Source of the DNA: PFJX01 sp964393825
GTDB lineage: Bacteria; Pseudomonadota; Gammaproteobacteria; Burkholderiales; Thiobacillaceae
Length of the DNA: 64,000 nt
Direction of reading: 5' to 3'
Assembly (NCBI GenBank): GCA_964393825.1
Contig: CAYMUY010000002.1
Location: 104,525 to 168,524, forward strand
The translations under genes were made by a program, and so were the position numbers. Positions 36,049-44,045 of this stretch are shown here, one piece after another; the stretch's first letter is position 1, and each line of letters opens with the position of its first letter. The notes beneath the pieces were generated by a model that had not been told where the DNA came from, ran no database searches, and saw nothing but the letters and a program-made list of their open reading frames with translations.

Positions 36049-36204
36049 TCAGGTCTGATCAGAGCGTACTGGGGTTTTTCTATCCAGTTCACGGGCATGA
36101 GCGGTCAAATCGTGTGTCCGCTCAAGAGGCGGACGAAGGTATTCCGCGGCCATTTCAAAGCAGCCCGATTCATCACGCAACAGCCGCGGTTTGTCTGGAT
36201 TCAC
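36049..36204 (-). pseudogene. Truncated HEPN-like partner of the MNT gene
   Basis: A GTG at 36204 overlaps the MNT stop (GTGA), as in many MNT-HEPN operons, and opens a frame of only 51 residues (VNPDKPRLLRDESGCFEMAA …) ending in TGA at 36049. The segment RLLRD … AAEYL … LERTHDL resembles the first helices of HEPN partners, which are normally about 130-145 residues. Most of the domain, including the expected Rx4-6H RNase motif, is absent. It is probably a decayed remnant. The family match is from pattern only. Confidence 0.5.
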
Positions 36205-36482
36205 GGGGGTATCGCTCCCTGGACGACGAGGCGCGCCAATCGCCGAAACCGGTCGGGCTGAAGGACGCGATCGATGTTCTGGTCACCGACGCGGCAATGC
36301 CCTCTGGCCAGGATATCCAGCTTTGCCAGCAAATCGTTCCGCGTTGAAATCACAAGAGGATCGACATCACCACCCTTTGTCCGGTCATCGGCACGCGATG
36401 CAAACAGGTCAACGGGCGCGTTGGCATCGACACCATGGTTGGCATCGCTGATGGATTCTCTCCGGGCTTCGGTCAGTCGCAT
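36201..36482 (-). CDS. Minimal nucleotidyltransferase (MNT) domain protein, possibly decaying
   Basis: A 93-residue protein of the small nucleotidyltransferase type that acts as the antitoxin in MNT-HEPN modules by AMPylating the HEPN toxin. LFASRADDRTKGGDVDPLV corresponds to the usual LFGSR-x5-GGDIDLLV: the Gly of the GS motif is Ala28, and the Leu after DxD is Pro. The catalytic acids D39, D41 and D71 (NIDRVL) are retained. It lies between Wzm and Wzt in their direction, with a truncated partner gene immediately downstream. It could still be expressed. Confidence 0.55.
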   Translation of the reverse strand: MRLTEARRESISDANHGVDANAPVDLFASRADDRTKGGDVDPLVISTRNDLLAKLDILARGHCRVGDQNIDRVLQPDRFRRLARLVVQGAIPP

Positions 36483-36546
36483 GTCTGGTCAGGCCAGCAA
36501 GTTCCGACTGATCCCACGACGCAGTTCAGCGATTCGCTCGTCATCG

Positions 36547-37404
36547 TCAGATCACGTCCGCGAAGTACGATTCCGCGCGCTTGAAATACAGATAACTGAG
36601 AGGCAGCAGGACCAGCACCAGCACCAGGCCCGGCATGATTGCGCCGGCATCGGGCGGCAGGCCACGCAAGGTGACGTTCTGGAATGCATCGATCAGGCCG
36701 GCCAGCGGGTTGAGGGTAAACAGGGTGTAGAGCAGATCCGACCAGCCTCCAGCGGCTTGCTGGACCAGGAGCTTGTCCTTCACCAGCGCCAGCGGATAGA
36801 TGACTGGCGACATGTACATGATGAGCGAGAGCAGGACAGGCAGGGCGGTGGCCACATCACGGTAGTAGACGTTGAGCGCGGCGCCGATGAAGGCGATGGA
36901 GAGCGCGGCCAGCATCGCGTAGAGCACCAGCATGGGCAGCCAGAGCATCTGCCAGGTGGGGGAGATGCCATACCAGGCCATGAGGAGCGCGAGGATGCAG
37001 AGGCTGATGCCGAGTTCCACCAGCTTGGTCAACACGCTGGTGAGCGGAAACACCTCGCGTGGAAAATAAATCTTGCGGATGAGGTTGGCGTTTCCGACCA
37101 CGCTGGAGACGCCTTCCGAGGCCGACTCCTGGAAGAAAATCCAGATGGTGAGCGCCGAATAGGTGAGGACCGGATAGGGGATGGCGCCGCTGTCGATGCC
37201 GACAAAGCTGCGCAGCACCATGAAGATCAGCACCAGCACGATCGGCTTCAACACCGCCCAGAGGATGCCCATGTAGGACTGCTTGTAGCGCAACGCGATG
37301 TTCTTCCAGGCCAGCACGGCCATCAGTTCGCGGTATTCGATCAAATTTGTCAGTAGGCCGGGCATCAGATCGTCTAATAGGGCGTGTGGCGTAGGGCTAA
37401 CCAC
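36547..37404 (-). CDS. wzm: Polysaccharide ABC transporter permease, Wzm-like
   Basis: A 285-residue ABC-2-type permease. The N-terminal NLIEYRELMAVLAWKNIALRY, QSYMGILWAVLKPI and about six hydrophobic helices are characteristic of O-antigen/capsule exporters, and the end is FKRAESYFADVI. With Wzt it would move the lipid-linked polymer across the inner membrane. The start is GTG 37404 or, closer to family length, ATG 37365. This is probably the first gene of the long minus-strand operon; the promoter must be in the 121-bp gap shared with divergent aroB. Confidence 0.92.
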   Translation of the reverse strand: MVSPTPHALLDDLMPGLLTNLIEYRELMAVLAWKNIALRYKQSYMGILWAVLKPIVLVLIFMVLRSFVGIDSGAIPYPVLTYSALTIWIFFQESASEGVSSVVGNANLIRKIYFPREVFPLTSVLTKLVELGISLCILALLMAWYGISPTWQMLWLPMLVLYAMLAALSIAFIGAALNVYYRDVATALPVLLSLIMYMSPVIYPLALVKDKLLVQQAAGGWSDLLYTLFTLNPLAGLIDAFQNVTLRGLPPDAGAIMPGLVLVLVLLPLSYLYFKRAESYFADVI

Positions 37405-37525
37405 CTGTTAATAAAGATATCGTCGCGCTTGCTGCCGGCGAAGGTTATCAGACACATGCGCATGTTCGCGATATGGTTGGTGCCTCGGATTACTATTAGC
37501 GTTCGATTACTCATCACGCCTCACC

Positions 37526-38614
37526 ATGCAAACCCTCTCAGTCGACCTGGGCGACCGTGCCTATCCCATCCACATCGGCCCCGGCCTGCTCGACCGGGGC
37601 GATCTCGTCCTTCCGCATCTGATCCAGACGCGCGCCGTCATCGTCACCAACACCACGGTTGGGCCGCTTTACCTCGAACGCACCGTGAACATGCTCCGGA
37701 CTGCGGGGGTGGCCGTGGCTTCGGTGACCCTGCCGGACGGCGAAGCCTACAAGAACTGGGAGACCCTCAACACCATCTTCGACGCCCTGCTGACCCAGCG
37801 CGCCGAACGCAAGACCACGCTGATCGCGCTCGGCGGCGGCGTGATCGGCGACCTGACTGGCTTCGCGGCGGCCTGCTACCAGCGCGGCATGCCCTTCATC
37901 CAGATTCCCACCACCCTGCTGGCGCAGGTGGACTCCTCCGTCGGCGGCAAGACCGGCATCAACCATCCGAAGGGCAAGAACATGATCGGCGCCTTCTACC
38001 AGCCGCAACTGGTGCTGGCCGACATCGACACGCTGTCCACCCTGCCCGATCGTGAGCTCTCCGCCGGCCTCGCCGAAGTGATCAAGTACGGCCTGATCCG
38101 TGACCTGCCGTTCCTGGAATGGCTGGAGGCGAACATGGAGAGACTGGTGGCGCGCGATGCCGAGGCGCTGACCTATGCCATCCATCGCTCCTGCCAGAAC
38201 AAGGCCGAGGTGGTGGCCGCCGACGAGCGCGAGGCCGGCCAGCGCGCCCTGCTCAACCTGGGCCACACCTTCGGCCACGCCATCGAGACCGGCATGGGCT
38301 ATGGCGTCTGGCTGCACGGCGAAGGCGTTTCCGCCGGCACCATGCTGGCGGCGGATCTGTCGCGGCGTATGGGGCTGATTTCGCAAGCCGATGTCGACCG
38401 TGTCGCGGCCCTGTTCAAACGGGCCGGCTTGCCGGTGGTCGCCCCCGATCTGGGCTATGAGACCTACATGAACCACATGGGCGTGGACAAGAAGGTGGAG
38501 GCGGGGCGGATTCGCTTCGTGCTGTTCAAACAACTGGGTGAGGCTTTCGTGACCGGCGACTACGATCCAGCCACATTGCGCGCCTGCCTGACCGAGGCGG
38601 TGGCAGGTGTCTGA
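37526..38614 (+). CDS. aroB: 3-dehydroquinate synthase
   Basis: A 362-residue NAD- and metal-dependent enzyme converting DAHP to 3-dehydroquinate in the shikimate pathway. Motifs are GGGVIGDLTGFAAACYQRG, PTTLLAQVDSSVGGKTGINH, KNMIGAFYQP and NLGHTFGHAIE with the zinc histidines. Length is standard. It overlaps dgt by 8 bp. Shikimate kinase, often upstream, is not here: the polysaccharide locus abuts aroB instead. Confidence 0.97.
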   Translation: MQTLSVDLGDRAYPIHIGPGLLDRGDLVLPHLIQTRAVIVTNTTVGPLYLERTVNMLRTAGVAVASVTLPDGEAYKNWETLNTIFDALLTQRAERKTTLIALGGGVIGDLTGFAAACYQRGMPFIQIPTTLLAQVDSSVGGKTGINHPKGKNMIGAFYQPQLVLADIDTLSTLPDRELSAGLAEVIKYGLIRDLPFLEWLEANMERLVARDAEALTYAIHRSCQNKAEVVAADEREAGQRALLNLGHTFGHAIETGMGYGVWLHGEGVSAGTMLAADLSRRMGLISQADVDRVAALFKRAGLPVVAPDLGYETYMNHMGVDKKVEAGRIRFVLFKQLGEAFVTGDYDPATLRACLTEAVAGV

Positions 38615-39731
38615 ACTGGCCCTCTACGCCGCCTTCTCCACCCATACTCGTGGCCGCCGCCACCCGGAACCGGCCGCCGCGCCACGCTCCGAATACCAGC
38701 GCGACCGCGACCGCATCATCCATTCCACCGCCTTCCGCCGCCTGGAATACAAGACCCAGGTGTTCGTGAACCATGAGGGCGACCTGTTCCGCACCCGCCT
38801 CACCCACAGCCTGGAGGTCGCCCAGATCGGCCGCACCCTGGCGCGGATGCTGGGCCTCGACGAAGATCTCGCGGAAACCCTGGCGCTGGCGCATGACCTC
38901 GGCCACACCCCGTTCGGCCATGTCGGCCAGGATGTGCTCAACGACTGCATGAAGGAACACGGCGGCTTCGAGCACAACCTGCAGTCGCTGCGCGTGGTGG
39001 ATGAACTGGAACAGAAATATGCGGAATTCGAGGGGCTGAACCTCACCTTCGAGGCACGCGAGGGCATCCTCAAGCACTGCTCGCTGAAGAACGCCGAGAG
39101 ACTCGGCGATGTCGGCCGCCGTTTCATCGAAGGCCTGCAGCCGTCGCTGGAAGCGCAGGTCACCAACCTGGCCGACGAGATCGCCTACAACAACCATGAT
39201 GTCGACGATGGCCTGCGCTCCGGCCTCATCACCATGGAGCAACTGGAAGAGGTGGAAATCTTCGCGCGCCACCTCGACCGCGTCCGCGCCCTCTATCCCA
39301 CGCTCACCGACCGTCGTCTGATCCATGAAACCGTGCGGCGCATGATCAACACCCTGGTGGTGGATCTGCTGGAACAGACCCGCCGCAATATCGCCGCGCA
39401 CCGGCCCGAAAACCTCGATGACGTCCGCCGCTGCCCGCCGCTGGCCGCCTTCAGCCCGGAAATCCTGGACCAGCACCGCGAGCTGAAGCGCTTCCTGTTC
39501 CATAACCTGTACCGCCATTACAAGGTGGTGCGCATGAGCGAAAAGGCGCAGCGCCTGCTCCGGGATCTGTTCCGGGCGTTCAGCGACGAGCCCCGCCTGA
39601 TGCCGCCCGAGCACCGCGCCCGCGCCGACCATGACACTCACCGCGCAGTCGCCGACTACATCGCCGGCATGACCGACCGCTACGCCATCCGGGAACACCA
39701 GCGCGTCTACGATATCGAGGAGTTGGCGTAA
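38607..39731 (+). CDS. dgt: Deoxyguanosinetriphosphate triphosphohydrolase-like protein
   Basis: A 374-residue HD-domain dNTPase. The metal-binding histidine/aspartate motif is spread over RTRLTHSLEVAQIGR and LAHDLGHTPFGHVGQ, and a later conserved Asp lies in NLADEIAYNNHDVDD. Family members hydrolyse dNTPs to deoxynucleoside and triphosphate, helping to balance pools. The start is GTG 38607, inside the end of aroB, a common gene order in betaproteobacteria. Confidence 0.93.
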   Translation: MSELALYAAFSTHTRGRRHPEPAAAPRSEYQRDRDRIIHSTAFRRLEYKTQVFVNHEGDLFRTRLTHSLEVAQIGRTLARMLGLDEDLAETLALAHDLGHTPFGHVGQDVLNDCMKEHGGFEHNLQSLRVVDELEQKYAEFEGLNLTFEAREGILKHCSLKNAERLGDVGRRFIEGLQPSLEAQVTNLADEIAYNNHDVDDGLRSGLITMEQLEEVEIFARHLDRVRALYPTLTDRRLIHETVRRMINTLVVDLLEQTRRNIAAHRPENLDDVRRCPPLAAFSPEILDQHRELKRFLFHNLYRHYKVVRMSEKAQRLLRDLFRAFSDEPRLMPPEHRARADHDTHRAVADYIAGMTDRYAIREHQRVYDIEELA

Positions 39732-39783
39732 TGCAAACCGGCGAGGATGCTGCGAAGACTGTCTGGAATGAGCTGAAATACCG

Positions 39784-41928
39784 ATGAACATGCACCCTGT
39801 CGAGAACAGCCCTCATCAGTTTGTGCTAACCAGCTCCGCGCGCCAGAGCAGTCCTTCCTATATTCCAGGCATCGATGGATTGCGCGCGCTCGCAATCATT
39901 GCCGTCATGCTGTACCACCTAGAGCCATCACTCTTGCCTGGCGGATTTTCCGGCGTCGATGTCTTTTTTGTGATATCCGGATTTGTCGTCAGCAAGTCGC
40001 TCGTTCGGGACCGGGAAAAAGCCCTCGGGGGCTTCATCCTGGGATTTTATGCGCGGCGCATGGTAAGAATCCTGCCCGCGCTCGTCGTCTGTCTGCTCGT
40101 CACAAGCCTGGCCACCAATCTGGTCATCCCTGACTCATGGCTCAGCAACACCAATAGAGATACGGCGCTCTACGCCTTCTTCGGATTAAGCAATTTCATA
40201 CTCGCATGGACAAGCGACGGCTATTTCTCCCCGAAAGTGGAGTTCAACCCCTTCACCCATACTTGGTCGCTTGCAATAGAAGAACAATTCTATTTGCTTT
40301 TCCCAATCCTGTTTTTTATCTGGCTGCGCGTACAGGACACCCCTTCCAGGCTTGCCCGGAACGTCGGCAACAACCTGGTAATCGCCCTGCTCGTTATTTC
40401 CCTGGCATATTCAGCGGTGACGACAATACATGACCCTCTCAGTGCTTATTATCTGCTGCCAAGCAGGTTCTGGGAATTGGCGTGTGGGGCATGGCTTTTT
40501 CAATTACAAAGCAAGGGAGTCGCCATCCCGGCATCAATCCGATCCGCCAACCTGACATTACTGGCGGGATTCATATTGATAGTGGCTGCATTTATATTTT
40601 CCGACCCACATGCCTTTCCCTTTCCCTGGTCATTATTATCCACAGCGGGATCAGCGCTGATGATTGCCGGAGTATCGTCACCATCGGCGTCAGGCAACGC
40701 GCTCGAAAAACTGCTGAACAATCGCCTCATGATTTACATAGGCGCCATTTCTTATTCACTTTATTTGTGGCACTGGCCGGTCAATGCCATTCTCCGCTGG
40801 ACCTTCGGTCTCGATCATTTTCTGGAAATGGCGTCGGCTGTCATGATCACCATATTGCTCGCCTCACTGTCTTTCAGGTTGATCGAACAACCCGTTCGGA
40901 AACACCCCCTCATACGCGCACTACCCAGGCCGGCCACCGTACTCGGTGGTGGCCTGCTCATCGCGACGTCCTGGGCAATGGCAGGCGCAGTTTTCCAACA
41001 GCATCATCAGATCAGCCTGAGCGTCACACAGTCAGGCGCGGATTGGTATCCGAGCGGACAAACAAGAAAAACCGACGTGGACAACACGACGCCATGCGAC
41101 AGTGAATGGCAAACGATGACCCACAAGTCGCTGGACGTGCCAGTGGAAATAGAGCTGTTCAAAAGCCGCCACTGCCATGTTCCATTCAGCCCCACGCATC
41201 GTCTATTCATTTTTGGTGATTCGCATGCCAGCGCCTACTCCGCCATGGCTCTCGAACTCACGAAAAACCAGCCATCGGAGGTCTGGATTTACTCCAAGGG
41301 AGGATGTGGCGTTGCCAACCTGATCGAGCCACGATCCACCGACATCAAATGCAATGAATTCATCGAGTCGAGTGCGGCGGACATCGCCCGCAACGCAAAG
41401 CAAGGCGATGTATTGCTACTGGCATCGCTGCGAATGAACAGGTTCGGGAACCAATGGGGATCCTACCCCGAAGCGGAGATCAAGGAAGCCCGGCAAGGCG
41501 CCAGGGCCGCGCATGACCGTGCGCTCGCATTGACAGAAGCAGGACATATCCTGGACATCCTGGGTGCCGCCGGCCTGAAAATCATCATCGATGCACCCAA
41601 GCCTGTATTTCGCGTACCGCCATTCCGCTGTTCCGATTGGTTCAATGCCACGAATCCGGTGTGCGAGCCTGGTTTTTCTGTCAAGCGCGATGAATTGCTG
41701 CAATATCGCCAGCCGGTCCTGGATTCAATCGCAATACTTCAGATCAATCACCCCGACCTGTTGGTATGGGATCCATTTCCAGCATTATGCCCGGGCGTAA
41801 CCTGTTCAACTTTTGACAACGCCCATAGGCCCCTTTATTTCGACGGCGACCATTTAAGCGCGCATGGAAATCGCGTCATTTTTCCATCCTTCCTGGCGCT
41901 GCTTGATGGAATCTGGGGGCACCTGTGA
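39784..41928 (+). CDS. OafA-type O-acyltransferase with C-terminal SGNH domain
   Basis: A 714-residue inner-membrane protein. Residues 20-360 form the acyltransferase-3 domain (YIPGIDGLRALAIIAVMLYH, GGFSGVDVFFVISGFVVS, about ten helices). The C-terminal part is a periplasmic SGNH domain with FGDSHASAYS (S480) and DGDHLSAHG (D687, H690). Such fusions O-acetylate surface polysaccharide. The composition is clearly more A+T-rich than aroB-dgt before it and the genes after it, so it is probably horizontally acquired. It may act on the glycan encoded upstream. Confidence 0.92.
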   Translation: MNMHPVENSPHQFVLTSSARQSSPSYIPGIDGLRALAIIAVMLYHLEPSLLPGGFSGVDVFFVISGFVVSKSLVRDREKALGGFILGFYARRMVRILPALVVCLLVTSLATNLVIPDSWLSNTNRDTALYAFFGLSNFILAWTSDGYFSPKVEFNPFTHTWSLAIEEQFYLLFPILFFIWLRVQDTPSRLARNVGNNLVIALLVISLAYSAVTTIHDPLSAYYLLPSRFWELACGAWLFQLQSKGVAIPASIRSANLTLLAGFILIVAAFIFSDPHAFPFPWSLLSTAGSALMIAGVSSPSASGNALEKLLNNRLMIYIGAISYSLYLWHWPVNAILRWTFGLDHFLEMASAVMITILLASLSFRLIEQPVRKHPLIRALPRPATVLGGGLLIATSWAMAGAVFQQHHQISLSVTQSGADWYPSGQTRKTDVDNTTPCDSEWQTMTHKSLDVPVEIELFKSRHCHVPFSPTHRLFIFGDSHASAYSAMALELTKNQPSEVWIYSKGGCGVANLIEPRSTDIKCNEFIESSAADIARNAKQGDVLLLASLRMNRFGNQWGSYPEAEIKEARQGARAAHDRALALTEAGHILDILGAAGLKIIIDAPKPVFRVPPFRCSDWFNATNPVCEPGFSVKRDELLQYRQPVLDSIAILQINHPDLLVWDPFPALCPGVTCSTFDNAHRPLYFDGDHLSAHGNRVIFPSFLALLDGIWGHL

Positions 41929-42023
41929 TGGGCGACATCCGCTGAATCAACACCGGGCGCCTGCCTCCCCACAGTGGATCGACCATGGCATTCGCCGCCG
42001 CGGAAACTTCGTGATGAAGGAGT

Positions 42024-43067
42024 TCAGCCGAAGTTTTCCAGTTCAAGCTTGATCTCCAGCGGCGTCATGCTCCGCCCCCCCAAGTCCCGCATGAACCACT
42101 CGAAATACCCGCGTGTCTTGCCGAGAAAGCGGCGCAGGTCGGCTTCGTCGCGCACATAGGGCGTGTAGCCGGGATGCACCGAGGGCGAATGAAAACTGAA
42201 CACGAACACCCTCTGGCCGTCCGCCAGCATGGCACGGGTCATCCGCTGCATCTCCGCCAGGGTGTAGTCCTCCGGCGACAGGCGGATGCGTTCGAAGGCG
42301 CGCAGGCGCGAAGTGATCGCAGGCAGACGCGCCCAGCGCAATGAAGGGTGGGTCAACAGGCGGTAGAACGGCGCCCCTGCACCCTTCAGCCAGCCGGCGT
42401 AGCAGCCGCCGCCGGGCAGGCCCAGCAGCTTGTGCTGATTGCCGAACCAGAACGGCTCGGCGCTGTAGCCGGAGTAATCCGGGCCGCCGTCGGCGCTGTA
42501 GTCGATCGGTGGCGCCACGCTGATGTCCACCTCGTAGCCCAGTGCCTCCAGGATGGCCGCGCTGTTGGGGCCATTGCCGTAGCGGCCCGCCAGATACGTA
42601 AGTGGCCGCTGACCAAAATTTCCCATGATGGTTTCGGTGAGCACGCGCAGCTTTTCGTATTCCAGTTCGCGCGGCAGGTTGCCGGGGTAGGTATGGGCAC
42701 GGGTGAGCGTCTCGGTGAGCGGCGGCGACACCCAGGGATGCAGGTGGGCGCCGATCAGGGCGCGGCCGTCGTCCTGATAACGGCGCAGGGTTTCGTAACC
42801 CAGCGGCTGGCTGGCGATGGGGTAGTCGATGACGTAGTTGGGGACGATGCCATAAGCGTCGAACAGTTCCTGGGCGCGGCCGATGTGCCGCATGTGTTCG
42901 ACGCCGGTTTCCTCACGGGCATGTTCGCGGTCCCAGTCGAACTCCTCCTCGGTGTGGATCACCACCGACAGGATGGGCCGGGTGTCGGCCGGCAGGCCGA
43001 TACGCCGGGCGTTGGGATACAGGTCAGAGATCAAGGGCGACGTATTCCGAATAGAGGTTCTGCACAT
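42024..43067 (-). CDS. WalW-like polysaccharide deacetylase-family protein
   Basis: A 347-residue protein of the NodB fold as seen in WalW-type proteins. VVIHTEEEFDWDRE carries the acidic metal ligands, GAHLHPWVSPP the histidines, and YLAGRYGNGPNS and FSFHSPS are further conserved segments. No signal peptide is seen. If ATG 43067 is the start it overlaps the upstream GNAT gene by 44 bp; a TTG at 43034 would reduce this. The pair is clearly one transcription unit, divergent from the E1-E2-ACP operon. Confidence 0.72.
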   Translation of the reverse strand: MCRTSIRNTSPLISDLYPNARRIGLPADTRPILSVVIHTEEEFDWDREHAREETGVEHMRHIGRAQELFDAYGIVPNYVIDYPIASQPLGYETLRRYQDDGRALIGAHLHPWVSPPLTETLTRAHTYPGNLPRELEYEKLRVLTETIMGNFGQRPLTYLAGRYGNGPNSAAILEALGYEVDISVAPPIDYSADGGPDYSGYSAEPFWFGNQHKLLGLPGGGCYAGWLKGAGAPFYRLLTHPSLRWARLPAITSRLRAFERIRLSPEDYTLAEMQRMTRAMLADGQRVFVFSFHSPSVHPGYTPYVRDEADLRRFLGKTRGYFEWFMRDLGGRSMTPLEIKLELENFG

Positions 43068-43887
43068 CCGCCTCGGTGACGCCGTCGCCCCGGAAAACCT
43101 TGTTGCGATAGCCCTTCAGTTCGGTATGCGGCCAGGCCGGCTTGCCCGGCAGCAGGCGGCTTTCCACCCGTGTGGTGATCATGCCGGAAAGCAGGAAGTG
43201 GCAGCCGAGCACGGGCAGGTGCTTGAGAAACACGTCCGGGCGGGTGAAGCCGATGATCTCCGCGCTGGGCAGGTGCTTCAGGGTGGCGCGTTTGTACACC
43301 ACCAGGCTGCGCTCCCTGCCCTTGCCGACGGCGAGGAAGCGCAGCCAGGGGAAATGCTGGTGATCCTGATAGACCTTGAGCGAGTCGGCATCCAGCACCG
43401 TTTCGATCCGCGCCGGATCGCTGACGACGCCGGCGCCCAGCAGACGCTGTTGCGGCGCCGGCAGGTTGAACAGCACCGTGCGCGCCTCGTTCATGGGCTG
43501 GAACTTGAGGAACTTGAGCGACTGCTCGACCACGGCGGTGGGCGACAGGTCGGTGAAGACATAGCCGGGCTGGCTGATCACCGCCATCGCCAGCCGCATG
43601 CTCTGGGTGCGGTAGGCGTCGAGCACCATCCAGCTGGTGATGTTGCAGAATTTCGTGACTTGCCCGCGCACCGGGTAGGCGGCGTAGATGGCGCCGATGC
43701 CGCCAACGATGGCACCGGCCTCGTCGCGGATCAGGAAGCCGTTGTTCGGTTTGTCCACACCCCAGTCCTGGCGGAAGGCGTCGGCCCAGATGTCGGCCGG
43801 GTGGCTGGGATTGAGGTGGGCGTGGAGGAAGGCGCAGAACGCCGGCAGGTCCTCGTCGCGGATGGGTTCGAGCTGGGGCAGGGCCAT
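43024..43887 (-). CDS. GNAT-like acyltransferase
   Basis: A 287-residue cytoplasmic protein. The N-terminal 120 residues fit a GNAT fold: LPAFCAFLHAHL, FLIRDEAGAIVGGIGAIYAAYPVRG as the central strands, and a helix at RTQSMRLAMAVI where acyl-CoA or acyl-ACP would bind. The remaining half is not recognised. It is divergent, by 158 bp, from a cluster that ends in an acyl carrier protein, so an acyl-ACP-using transferase is a reasonable guess. The acceptor is unknown. Confidence 0.6.
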   Translation of the reverse strand: MALPQLEPIRDEDLPAFCAFLHAHLNPSHPADIWADAFRQDWGVDKPNNGFLIRDEAGAIVGGIGAIYAAYPVRGQVTKFCNITSWMVLDAYRTQSMRLAMAVISQPGYVFTDLSPTAVVEQSLKFLKFQPMNEARTVLFNLPAPQQRLLGAGVVSDPARIETVLDADSLKVYQDHQHFPWLRFLAVGKGRERSLVVYKRATLKHLPSAEIIGFTRPDVFLKHLPVLGCHFLLSGMITTRVESRLLPGKPAWPHTELKGYRNKVFRGDGVTEADVQNLYSEYVALDL

Positions 43888-44045
43888 GGTTACCTATCTG
43901 TTCTAGCTGTTGTCGATGTCACTGGATTCCCGCTGCGGGACGCGGGCGACGTTAGCACAAAGGCCGTAAAAACTGGGTTAAGCTCGCGGCCAGCCCGCGG
44001 CCCAGCCCGCTTCTAACGACAATCAGCCGACCCTCGCCCGCCGCC

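Noticed and set aside
36274..37356. A plus-strand 360-codon frame across the Wzm permease
   Set aside because: The opposite strand encodes a clear ABC-2 permease; this frame has no recognisable features.
43888..44045. Searching the divergent gap for a regulator binding site
   Set aside because: No convincing dyad or promoter pair could be picked out by eye, so none is reported as a feature.
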